This document shows positions 24,153 through 30,773 of a DNA stretch of 30,773 bases, piece by piece. Under the pieces are notes generated by a model that saw only the letters and a list, made by a program, of their open reading frames with translations, had not been told where the DNA came from and ran no database searches. Origin of the DNA: CAYVFC01 sp964450715 (GTDB lineage: Bacteria > Myxococcota_A > Polyangia > Polyangiales > JAFGIB01); contig CAYVFC010000099.1 of the NCBI GenBank assembly GCA_964450715.1, positions 1 through 30,773 on the forward strand. The letters run 5' to 3'. Each line of letters starts with the position of its first letter. Position 1 is the stretch's first letter. Position numbers and translations under genes: made by a program.

Positions 24153-25367
24153 TTACCTCGCGCAACGAAAGCCATTGTTGTAGAGGTGGTAGCTCGGGTC
24201 GCCGCCGTTGCGGGCGGCGCTACGGATGCCGGAGGCCTCGCTGTACCAGAGTCCGCCGCGCAATACGCGGGACTCACCCCCACTTATATTCGCACAGTCC
24301 GAGCAACCGGACTGCTTATCCGCGTAATAGAGCTCCGACCACCAGTCGAGGGTCCACTCCTCCGCGCTACCGGCCAGATCACTGTGACCCCAGCGGCCGT
24401 TGCCGAGAGGCCTGCTGCCCACTGGCAGAATAGACGACAGGCCGCAGTCTGAAGGTTGGCTCTCGTCTCCCAGGCAGTAGTAGACCGCCAGCGTGCCGTC
24501 CGCTGGCGCGCTGCCCCACGGGTAGAGGCGGTTTTCGTCTCCGCCGGCGGCCGCGTACTCCCATTCCGCCTCCGTCGGCAGCCGACCTCCGTCCCAGATA
24601 CAAAAAGCAAATGCCTCGTACCAGCTCGGACAGGTTATGGGGAGTGTTTCGTTGTCTTCCGGAGCGTCGGTCCAGGTGTAGGAGAATATGTCGCACCGTA
24701 ATTCGTTGATGAGCTGGCCCCGTCCCGATAACAGGCGTTCATTCCAGGCGCTTTGCCATCCGCTGCCCGCTATCTGCGGATGGGCTCCTGCACCTTCCTT
24801 CGGAGGCGTCCCGTCGTATTGCTCCACGAATTTTCGGAACCGCCCCACGGTCACCTCGTACTTGTCGAGGGAAAAGCCGTTCACGCTCGCCGGGTGCTCG
24901 GGTAGCTCATATGAGCGGCAGTCGGCGCTCGCCGGGCAGCCGTCCGCGCAGTCACTGCAGAGCTCCGTACCCCGCCCCATGGGGAACGAGCCCGCGGGAA
25001 CGTCTAGAGTCGTGCAGCAACTCTCGCCCTGGCATTCGTCGCCGGCCATATCGGAGCAGGACTGGAACGAAACCTCGTACGTCATGGCGCCGCCGGTTCC
25101 TCCAGCACCCCCGGTAGTGCCGCTCGTACCGCCGTCGCCGGCAATACTTGCGTCGCCGCCCCCGGCACCCCCCGCGCCTGCTCCGTTCCCGGCGTGGTTT
25201 TCGCCAGCGTTCGTTCCTGCTGAAGCATCGCTTGAAGAATCGTCGTCGTCAGAGCCACAGGCGCCGGTCAGAAACGCGAAGACCAGTAGGGTCTGGCAAA
25301 AAGCCGGCCGACGCGGCTGCTTGACGCAGATGCCTTTATTCATGGTTACGCCGAGCTTTAGCATCAT
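24153..25367 (-). CDS. SUMF1/FGE-fold lipoprotein (no active-site Cys)
   Basis: 404 residues. A signal peptide ends LTGAC (Cys37). A Gly/Ala/Asp-rich linker (about 45-95) leads to a formylglycine-generating-enzyme-like (SUMF1) domain (about 115-404): LDVPAGSFPMGRG, VNGFSLDKYEVTVGRFRKFV, RLPTEAEWEYAAAGG, LAGSAEEWTLDWW, SRVLRGGLWYSEASGIRSAA and a terminal NGFRCAR. Real FGEs have a catalytic Cys pair near the C-terminus; here that stretch has no Cys, so catalysis of sulfatase maturation is unlikely and a binding or structural role is more likely. ATG 25367 or 25364 follows gggaggcgg; 25364 has the better spacing. Downstream of it (24011-24152) I see only an AT-rich patch between convergent genes. 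Confidence 0.85.
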   Translation of the reverse strand: MMLKLGVTMNKGICVKQPRRPAFCQTLLVFAFLTGACGSDDDDSSSDASAGTNAGENHAGNGAGAGGAGGGDASIAGDGGTSGTTGGAGGTGGAMTYEVSFQSCSDMAGDECQGESCCTTLDVPAGSFPMGRGTELCSDCADGCPASADCRSYELPEHPASVNGFSLDKYEVTVGRFRKFVEQYDGTPPKEGAGAHPQIAGSGWQSAWNERLLSGRGQLINELRCDIFSYTWTDAPEDNETLPITCPSWYEAFAFCIWDGGRLPTEAEWEYAAAGGDENRLYPWGSAPADGTLAVYYCLGDESQPSDCGLSSILPVGSRPLGNGRWGHSDLAGSAEEWTLDWWSELYYADKQSGCSDCANISGGESRVLRGGLWYSEASGIRSAARNGGDPSYHLYNNGFRCAR

Positions 25368-25703
25368 CCGCCTCCCGTCCCTTTCGCAGACACGACAATT
25401 AACCCGCTGAATAAAACGCTTTCCGTCGTTCCGCAGCGGCCGCCTATGAGCATTTCACGAATACCGGCCGTTTGTCTAACAGGATCAGGCACGGGCACGG
25501 GCACAGACTCAGGCTCATTTTTTAACCCCCGCTGTACGGCGGCGCGGTGGCCCCCGCGGCTTCATCTCGACCAAAGGGAGAGAAGTCGGTTTGGTGAGAT
25601 TTCTCGCTACGCTCGAAATGGCAAGGGCTACGCTCGAAATGGCAAGGGCTACGCTCGAAATGGCAAGGGCTACGCTCGAAATGGCAATTGGAGAGGCGGT
25701 AGG
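25368..25703. other. Intergenic region with repeat expansion
   Basis: 336 bp between two minus-strand genes. It holds a small array of GGGCAC units (about 25489-25506), the tandem array listed separately, and an open frame (25446-25739) whose YARNGKG repeats are only the translation of the 21-bp DNA repeat. No gene or promoter was recognised. Confidence 0.6.
25606..25686. repeat. 21-bp tandem repeat array, about 3.9 copies
   Basis: Units GCTACGCTCGAAATGGCAAGG at 25606-25626, 25627-25647 and 25648-25668, then a partial unit to 25686; all full copies are identical. The first unit continues a GAGATTTCTCGCTACGCTCGAAATGGC sequence (from 25596), one arm of the dispersed palindromic family also found at 8438, 20678, 20816 and 23524. 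The array lies between the SUMF1 lipoprotein and the carboxypeptidase gene. Confidence 0.9.
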
Positions 25704-27692
25704 TTATCGGTCTGCTCGACGGCGGCGCAACCGCGCTAACAGGAAAGATCCCAGCAGCAACAGCGGAACGCGTCCGTTATCCCGTGTATTGCGTTTACCG
25801 CGAACAACGCAGCCGCACCCGCCTCCGGAAAGATAAAAGCCGCTATCGGCCTCGGCAGCGTCGCCTTCCCGGACCTCGCCATCTCCCCAGGCGGCGTCGC
25901 GCGGATGGCCGAAATCCGGTGCGCCACCGGCTCCGGCCGAACCATCGGTCTTGCCGGCAGGGCCGTCGAGCCGGTCTGCCGAGCCATCGAGCCGGTCAGC
26001 AGAACCATCCATACCGACAACAGCACTATCGATCGGAGCGACCGAGCCATCGGCTGGCAAAACAGAACCGTCCATACCGCCCGAATCCACCCGGCCCGAA
26101 TCGGCCGGGCCTGGATCCGACTGACCGGAATCCGGATCAGGCGGTTCGCCGCCCGCATCCAGGCCGGCGTCGCCCGTCCAACACTCGCCGCTACTGGGAA
26201 AAAGCTCGACCTCTAGTAGATGGGCGCTTTCGAGGGTTACCGAGATATCGCGTCTGGTAGACTCATATCCCGGGGCCGAAAACTCCAGCGTATAGTCGCC
26301 AGGAGGCAGGGTCGCGTGATAGCGCCCGAATTGTCCCCCGCTATGGTTGCTTTCATCGTTTTCAAGAGTAACTCCCAGGTAATCGATCCTAGCCGTTATC
26401 GGCGTTTCGGTGCAGCCGTCTAGGACATGTCCGGAAACGGAAATGGGCCGCGCCAGCAGCCAAAGCGTTCCGTCCCACACCTTGTCCGCCTCTGCCAGAG
26501 CGTCCTGGTGGGGAGGCTGGATTTGGGTGAGCGTTTCCACCAGGAACGCGTGACTGCCCATACGGGCGAACTGCCACTGTTGATGCTCCCCGTCCGCGGA
26601 AGGAGTTCTCTGTCTTCCTTCGTACCCCATCTCGTTCGCAAGCGAGGTCGCCTCCGACAGCCAGAAGCCGGCAAAGGGATGGCCGAGACAACTATAGCCC
26701 CAAAGCACTTCCCGGCCGGCAGAGTGGTAGTCGATCACCTTGGCAAAACGGCGCGCCCTCGAGAACTCGATCATGGTCTGCGTTTCCACCTCGGAAGCGG
26801 AAGAGGGTCCCTTGTAGGTGTTGGAAGCCGGATCGGAGCTTCCCGAGCAGGTCGCGCTCCATCCGGCTGAATAGTTGCGATTCAAGTCCACGCCCACCGT
26901 ATCGGCGAAGACTCGCCGGTTCTTTCTCCACAGGTTGTCTACCTCGAATACGTGCGCGTATCCGTCCGGATTCCAGAGCGGGGCGATCCAGATCTCGTAG
27001 GTATCCACTAACCCGGTGACGGTCGCGTCCACGCCGTACTGGTCGGTAAATCGGGCGGCCGCTTCCAGGGCGATGACCGGGGTACCGATCTCGCGGCAGT
27101 GGTGTGCGCTGACCATGAGAAAGTTCGGCTCGTCCTCCTCGAGGTCGACGTTGTCCGAGATCTTGAGAGCGTACAGATGCCGTCCTTCAAAGGTGGGAGA
27201 GGGGCCATAGGTATCGGTGATGTCGACCAGCCTGCTGAGAGCCGGGTGCGCATCCGCCAGGGCGCGCATGCGCTCCTCTATCTCGGCTACCGACAGGTAA
27301 CCGTCCGGCACCGCCGCCACAACCGGTCCCGTGGTCGTGGACCGAAAAGGCCGGCCTTCGGACAGTACCTGCGGGTTCAATCCGCGTTTGACCAGCGATT
27401 CCAGCTCTGTAGAGGACACAACCAGCTGCGCAGAGGTCGTACTGACGGTCCCCTCCACCACGTCGAATCCCGCCGAGCTCAGCTCCTCGGCCTTTAGCTT
27501 CATTTGCGGACCGTCGATCCGCACGAGCTTGAGCGGGTCGGCCAGGGCTACAGCCGGCAACGCCAGGGCTACAGCCGGCACCGTCAATGCGGTAAGTAGA
27601 CCCAATAGAGCCCTGGCTCCCCAATATTTCACCCTCGCCGCACGCGCTCCGATCGCAATAAACGACGGCGAACTGAAGCCCTCTGCTGCCAC
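25704..27692 (-). CDS. M14 zinc carboxypeptidase with MYXO-CTERM anchor
   Basis: 662 residues. A signal peptide (about 20-51) is followed by an N-terminal prodomain-like region (about 52-130) and the M14 peptidase domain (about 132-420). Zinc ligands are visible: HCRE (His198, Glu201) and His323 in IDYHSAGREV. NPDGY, the NRN motif (271-273) and catalytic Glu386 (LVET) are also present. A Cna-B-like beta segment (about 425-500) is followed by an Asp/Gly/Ser/Pro-rich spacer. The end is GGGCGCVV (Cys626, Cys628), a hydrophobic segment and LRRRR, the MYXO-CTERM layout processed by myxosortase-type enzymes. Start GTG 27692 follows gggaggag, with an AT-rich TATTATATAA patch 15-25 bp upstream that may be its -10 element. 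It probably trims peptides at the cell surface. Confidence 0.9.
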   Translation of the reverse strand: MAAEGFSSPSFIAIGARAARVKYWGARALLGLLTALTVPAVALALPAVALADPLKLVRIDGPQMKLKAEELSSAGFDVVEGTVSTTSAQLVVSSTELESLVKRGLNPQVLSEGRPFRSTTTGPVVAAVPDGYLSVAEIEERMRALADAHPALSRLVDITDTYGPSPTFEGRHLYALKISDNVDLEEDEPNFLMVSAHHCREIGTPVIALEAAARFTDQYGVDATVTGLVDTYEIWIAPLWNPDGYAHVFEVDNLWRKNRRVFADTVGVDLNRNYSAGWSATCSGSSDPASNTYKGPSSASEVETQTMIEFSRARRFAKVIDYHSAGREVLWGYSCLGHPFAGFWLSEATSLANEMGYEGRQRTPSADGEHQQWQFARMGSHAFLVETLTQIQPPHQDALAEADKVWDGTLWLLARPISVSGHVLDGCTETPITARIDYLGVTLENDESNHSGGQFGRYHATLPPGDYTLEFSAPGYESTRRDISVTLESAHLLEVELFPSSGECWTGDAGLDAGGEPPDPDSGQSDPGPADSGRVDSGGMDGSVLPADGSVAPIDSAVVGMDGSADRLDGSADRLDGPAGKTDGSAGAGGAPDFGHPRDAAWGDGEVREGDAAEADSGFYLSGGGCGCVVRGKRNTRDNGRVPLLLLGSFLLARLRRRRADR

Positions 27693-27774
27693 GGCTCCTC
27701 CCGCTTATATAATATCTTACGGAAGCGGGTACCGTATACCCGGGCAAGGCTCGCACAGCCTCGCCTGCGACCCG

Positions 27775-28356
27775 TCAATCCGGGGGCGGTACCGCCTCCA
27801 GCGAGAACACGAACTGCCCGCTCGCACCCTCGTAGGTGACATCAACTTTCCAGTCGGTGGCGGAAGCCGGGCCCAGGTATTGATCCGGAACCTGTTCCGT
27901 TCCGCTATAGGTCTGATCGAACAGGGGTAGAGCGCTGGGATTGGATATGAAGAGCCGAGCGCTACCGCCGATGATTTCGATCTTCTCGAATCTGAGCACC
28001 GCGCTTCCCGTTGTCACACCCCAGCTGTAGCTTTCGTTGTTCGTATACTCCGTCAGCTCATTATCATAGGTAAAACCATCGACGACGTTCACCACGGCTG
28101 GCTCGTTCGGTTCTCCGCCGCTATCGCCGGACTCGCCGCCTCCGTCTCCCGCGCCGGACGCGCCGCTCGAACCGGCCATGCCGTCGCCCCCGACCGCTCC
28201 GCCCGCAACCGGGGGATCCGAGCCACCTCCTCCGCCGCCCGAACCGGACTCGACCGCGGCGGGGGTTCCGCCGCTGCCCGCCGAACCGTCGTCATCGTCG
28301 CCGCATCCCGTCATTATCAGGATGCCAATAAGCATTATCCCCAGGACCCTCGGCAT
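27775..28356 (-). CDS. Gly-rich-linker lipoprotein of unknown function
   Basis: 193 residues. A signal peptide ends IMTGC (Cys18), followed by an Asp tetrad (typical of lipoproteins with a +2 acidic residue). A long Gly/Ser/Ala linker (about 24-85) leads to a single small beta-rich domain (about 88-193, with FTYDNELTEYTNNESYSWGV and SARLFISNPSALPLF). The domain is not recognised. ATG 28356 follows gggaggaaaaa. It is the upstream neighbour of the carboxypeptidase in the same orientation, 82 bp ahead, so co-transcription is possible although the carboxypeptidase seems to have its own promoter. Confidence 0.75.
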   Translation of the reverse strand: MPRVLGIMLIGILIMTGCGDDDDGSAGSGGTPAAVESGSGGGGGGSDPPVAGGAVGGDGMAGSSGASGAGDGGGESGDSGGEPNEPAVVNVVDGFTYDNELTEYTNNESYSWGVTTGSAVLRFEKIEIIGGSARLFISNPSALPLFDQTYSGTEQVPDQYLGPASATDWKVDVTYEGASGQFVFSLEAVPPPD

Positions 28357-28688
28357 TTTTTCCTCCCACGGTCAGAATAGCGAGATTCCTCTCGGATCGC
28401 CACCCCCCTCTCTCCGCCTCCCGGTTCACCGTGTTACCCGGATTCTTCGTCGGGCAACCTTCTACTCCCAGTAGTCTGCGAAGCATTGCTTGAAATAGCG
28501 GCCCTCATTCTACAACCCAACAGCCGCGGCCATTATTCGCCGCAAAAGGTTCCGGTTCGCAGCACTGTGACGGACTGCCGATGGCCGTCCTTCTTGGTTG
28601 TGTAGCGCTGGGTAGATTGACTTTTTAGCGACTCTCGCCTAACGCTCTGTACCGAGATGGGATTTGCTTGTTGGCAGGTCGGCGGCGT
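28357..28688. other. Non-coding region before type B repeat
   Basis: Apart from overlapping short shadow frames I see no gene. The sequence has no strong promoter pair for either neighbour. It ends at the type B element (28689) that precedes the TPR gene. It is probably degenerate former coding or spacer sequence. Confidence 0.4.
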
Positions 28689-28859
28689 CTAGAGCACCGA
28701 ACGGGTTGAAAACTCTTTGAGTTCGTGTGTTTAGAGGGTGTCAGATTCGGTGCTTGGCCCGACGAAGCAGTGGTAGAGCCACTTCGAGGAGGGACAACGC
28801 CGAATATGGCCCCTATAAGCCGCGAAATCACGAGCTTTTCAAGCCGTTCGGTGCTCTAG
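28689..28859. repeat. 171-bp inverted-repeat element, type B, copy 2
   Basis: Same ends (CTAGAGCACC, GGTGCTCTAG) and central segment (acgaagcagtggtagagccac then ttcgaggagggac) as copy 1 at 12659-12828. By eye the copies are about 80% identical, with the left arm gagcaccgaacgggttgaaa best conserved. The central stem has a T:C difference from copy 1 (gtggtagagccac), leaving a weaker hairpin. It lies directly before the duplicated gene remnant at 28860-28923. Confidence 0.9.
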
Positions 28860-28923
28860 GTTCGTCGACTGGGCGAGTTACACACTGAGCGGCCACACCG
28901 AGCCAACAGCGGGGAGGTTCTCG
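28860..28923 (+). pseudogene. 3' remnant of a duplicated Cys-lipoprotein gene plus spacer
   Basis: From 28867 the sequence reads GACTGGGCGAGTTACAC, then GAGCGGCCAC, a leader-like spacer, and GAGGTTCTCGATGCGAAGG, in the same order as 30644-30715 at the end of the gene at 29855. Conceptual translation gives FVDWASYTLSGH, nearly the C-terminus FDWASYTVSGHL of that gene, but with no stop. It therefore looks like the last dozen codons of a lost upstream copy, cut off by the type B element. Confidence 0.65.
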
Positions 28924-29853
28924 ATGCGAAGGTCTTGGGATTTGCATAAAGCAAAAGCCGTTGCCGTGAGCCTTTTCATCATATTTGTAGCGGAGGCCAA
29001 ACCGGTCGAGGCCCAGGACGACAAAACGAGCGAGGAATCCCCCTACGACGCCGGGGCCCGGTCCCACTTTCAGGTAGGTGCCAACCTCTACGATGAAGGT
29101 GAGTTCGAGGCCGCAGCAAGGGAGTTTGAGGAGGCTCACCGACTCTCGGGCCGACCGCAACTGCTATACAACGTCTACCTGGCTAACCGAGATGCGGGGC
29201 AACCGGAAAAGGCTTTAGAAGCGCTTCAAAGGTATCTGGCAAGCGGCGTTGAGATCCAGAATCGTGAACAGTTAGAGGCAAAACTACAGGCACTGAAACG
29301 CCAGGTCGAGAGAGAGCGAGCGGCGTCTTCGCCGCCGCCTCCTGCGCAGCCCATTACGTCACCCGGCGACGACAACCCGCAAACAACCGAATCCACGGCT
29401 GAAGAAGAGAAAAAAGGTGCGGTGGAAGAGCCGCCCACAGAAACGCCGGAGCGCGACGCTTATGAGGAGCCAGTATCGGATGAAGACCAATCGGAGTCTG
29501 ACAGTATTATTTTGCCTATCGCGCTGATCGCCGGGGGCGGGGCGCTCATAGTAGGCGGCGTGGTCACGGGCGTGCTGGCGCTAGGAGCGCAGTCCGATTT
29601 GGAAAGTTTATGCCCCGACCATGAGTGCCACGCCGGACTGGATGAATCAAAGCCCAAAGACGCGGCAGACCGAAGCCAGACTTTCGCCACGGTAACCGAC
29701 CTGCTTTTTATCGGCGGAGCAGTCGTAACCGGCGTCGGCGTTACTTTGCTGGTCTTCAACATCGCCGAAATCGAACCCGAGCCCGGCACTCCAGTAGCGG
29801 CGGCAACCTGTGGACTTTCTGGTTGCGCTGCCAATGTGACCTGGGAGTTCTGA
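28924..29853 (+). CDS. TPR-containing envelope protein
   Basis: 309 residues. A signal peptide (to about residue 30, PVEA-Q) precedes a TPR segment (about 45-130: ANLYDEGEFEAAAREFEEAH, ANRDAGQPEKALEALQRYLA). A Pro/Glu/Ser-rich linker follows, then two hydrophobic helices (about 195-220 and 258-280) separated by a small Cys-containing loop (CPDHEC). This order is typical of myxobacterial TPR/PEGA-like membrane proteins often found with Ser/Thr kinases. ATG 28924 has ggggagg, six bases upstream. The stop is one base before the next start (29855), so the two form an operon. Function unknown; tethering or protein-protein binding in the periplasm is likely. Confidence 0.75.
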   Translation: MRRSWDLHKAKAVAVSLFIIFVAEAKPVEAQDDKTSEESPYDAGARSHFQVGANLYDEGEFEAAAREFEEAHRLSGRPQLLYNVYLANRDAGQPEKALEALQRYLASGVEIQNREQLEAKLQALKRQVERERAASSPPPPAQPITSPGDDNPQTTESTAEEEKKGAVEEPPTETPERDAYEEPVSDEDQSESDSIILPIALIAGGGALIVGGVVTGVLALGAQSDLESLCPDHECHAGLDESKPKDAADRSQTFATVTDLLFIGGAVVTGVGVTLLVFNIAEIEPEPGTPVAAATCGLSGCAANVTWEF

Positions 29854-29854
29854 A

Positions 29855-30679
29855 ATGAAAGAAACGCGAACGAATATCGTGGTAACCTCCGGACTCGCTT
29901 TGATGTCCGCACTGGTCGTATCGTGCAATCTGGTCATCGATTCCGAATACGAGTACGAAAACGTGAGCGATATTGATGGCGGTCCGCGTGGCGAAGGCGG
30001 CGTCGGTGGTACCGTTGGCACTGGGGAAGGTGGAATAAACGCCGGCGATGCCGGTGGTCTGGATGGCGGTACAGACGGCGGTACTTGCGACGGCGACGGC
30101 GCCTGCGTGGATTGTGTCGATTCGCTCGATTGCGCATCCGCGTTACACGCATCCGTGAATTGCGTCTCAAACAGCTGCGTCATCGCCGCATGTACATTCG
30201 AGTACTATGACGTCGATGGCCTCTACGACTCGGGCTGCGAACGAGAGGACAGCCATATAGGCAATCACAGTGCGGACAACGCAACCCACCTGGGGAGTTT
30301 CTCCTGCTTGGACACCTCTTTCGAAAACTTTAGCGGTGACATCCCGAGCGACACCCGGAATCATTCCTTCGCGGGCTTCGATTCGACCACAGGCTCCGCG
30401 CCAGACTACTTCGCGCTTTACGCAGAAGGCGCGCTGTGCGTGAATGACATCTCGTTGACCCTTTCGGTGAACGCCAGAAGTAACGAAGACTGCTATGCCT
30501 TAACTGTCATCACCAGCGCCGGTACCTACTCCTGTAGCACAAATATGGCCGGCAGCTGTACTATCTCCCGGGGCGCCGGTTCTTATGACGACAACACCGA
30601 TATATCAATAATAGTCGCGAAGACCTGTGACACAGCGGTCTTTGACTGGGCGAGTTACACGGTGAGCGGCCACCTATAA
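29855..30679 (+). CDS. Cys-containing lipoprotein, downstream partner of TPR protein
   Basis: 274 residues. A good lipobox (VVSC, Cys24) is followed by a Gly/Asp-rich linker (about 42-77). A Cys-rich stretch (CDGDGACVDCVDSLDC, about 78-93) recalls the Cys-repeat lipoprotein at 4280. A beta-rich domain (about 130-274) with paired cysteines follows (CVNDISLTLSV, CYALTVITSAGTYSC), resembling PPC-like bacterial secreted domains. It starts one base after the TPR gene stop, with a ctgggag site. Its last codons and the sequence beyond are repeated upstream at 28867. Function unknown, probably surface-located with its neighbour. Confidence 0.75.
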   Translation: MKETRTNIVVTSGLALMSALVVSCNLVIDSEYEYENVSDIDGGPRGEGGVGGTVGTGEGGINAGDAGGLDGGTDGGTCDGDGACVDCVDSLDCASALHASVNCVSNSCVIAACTFEYYDVDGLYDSGCEREDSHIGNHSADNATHLGSFSCLDTSFENFSGDIPSDTRNHSFAGFDSTTGSAPDYFALYAEGALCVNDISLTLSVNARSNEDCYALTVITSAGTYSCSTNMAGSCTISRGAGSYDDNTDISIIVAKTCDTAVFDWASYTVSGHL

Positions 30680-30700
30680 CCGACATCGGGAAGGTTCTCG

Positions 30701-30715
30701 ATGCGAAGGTCTTAG
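30701..30715 (+). pseudogene. Broken start of a further TPR-gene copy
   Basis: After the lipoprotein gene the leader aggttctcgATGCGAAGGTCT recurs, identical to the beginning of the TPR gene at 28924, but the fifth codon is TAG (tgg in the intact gene). Similarity fades after about 30722. This is a remnant of a tandem copy, either decayed or cut by rearrangement. The remaining sequence to the window end shows no gene. Confidence 0.65.
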
Positions 30716-30773
30716 GATTTACCTAGTTCCCGGCTCGAAATAGAAAGAACCCAATAAATTCCGCACAAAAAAG

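Noticed and set aside
25606..25686. CRISPR-like array
   Set aside because: The units are contiguous 21-bp repeats without unique spacers, and no cas gene is nearby.
25446..25739. 97-codon ORF with YARNGKG repeats
   Set aside because: The repeats are simply the translation of a 21-bp non-coding tandem array that belongs to a dispersed palindrome family; no ribosome site or signal peptide.

Overview
The window reads as a high-GC chromosomal segment of a myxobacterium or close relative (Myxococcota). The clearest marker is the carboxypeptidase at 25704-27692, which ends in a MYXO-CTERM-type sorting tail (Cys-rich GCGC, hydrophobic segment, Arg cluster). Supporting signs are two giant Hanks-type kinase/ATPase proteins with a stand-alone FHA protein, several secreted lipoproteins with Cys-rich or Gly/Ser/Asp-rich linkers, a TPR protein of a common myxobacterial type, and many dispersed palindromic repeats. 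Taxonomy below phylum cannot be read from the sequence alone. No rRNA, tRNA, CRISPR array, transposase or phage gene was found.

Layout. 1-878: a PEP mutase/isocitrate lyase-family enzyme, reading frame open to the window edge. 946-1114: a hairpin-type inverted-repeat element touching the start of a polytopic membrane protein (1096-2340). 2409-5275: three predicted secreted proteins, one made of Cys-rich tandem repeats. 5339-8318 (minus): a tightly packed four-gene operon of two SPFH/band-7 proteins, a small lipoprotein and an outer-membrane barrel protein. 8508-18015: a signalling cluster with a 1364-residue kinase-ATPase (minus), an FHA protein (minus) and a divergent 1352-residue paralogous kinase-ATPase (plus). 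18066-20670: a saccharopine/lysine dehydrogenase-family enzyme and an ALDH7-type aldehyde dehydrogenase, consistent with lysine catabolism. 20842-23327 (minus): a 2-oxoacid:ferredoxin oxidoreductase, alpha subunit plus a fused beta-gamma subunit. 23441-30773: accessory envelope genes (a Cys-rich protein fragment, a SUMF1-domain lipoprotein, the M14 carboxypeptidase, lipoproteins, a TPR protein) mixed with repeats and duplication debris.

How the parts fit. The two dehydrogenases would take lysine-derived aminoadipate semialdehyde to aminoadipate. The adjacent oxidoreductase could act on 2-oxoadipate further down, but this is inference. The FHA protein is a natural phosphothreonine-binding partner for the flanking kinases. 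The SPFH operon looks like an inner-membrane scaffold coupled to an outer-membrane protein.

The most unusual non-coding content is three kinds of 160-200 bp inverted-repeat elements (946-1114; 12659-12828 with a second copy at 28689-28859; 23441-23639). They have different terminal repeats but seem to share a central module, and each sits at the edge of a gene whose start or spacing it appears to have altered. A second palindromic family (core CTCGCTTCGCTCGAGATGAC) occurs at five places and has grown into a 21-bp tandem array at 25606-25686.
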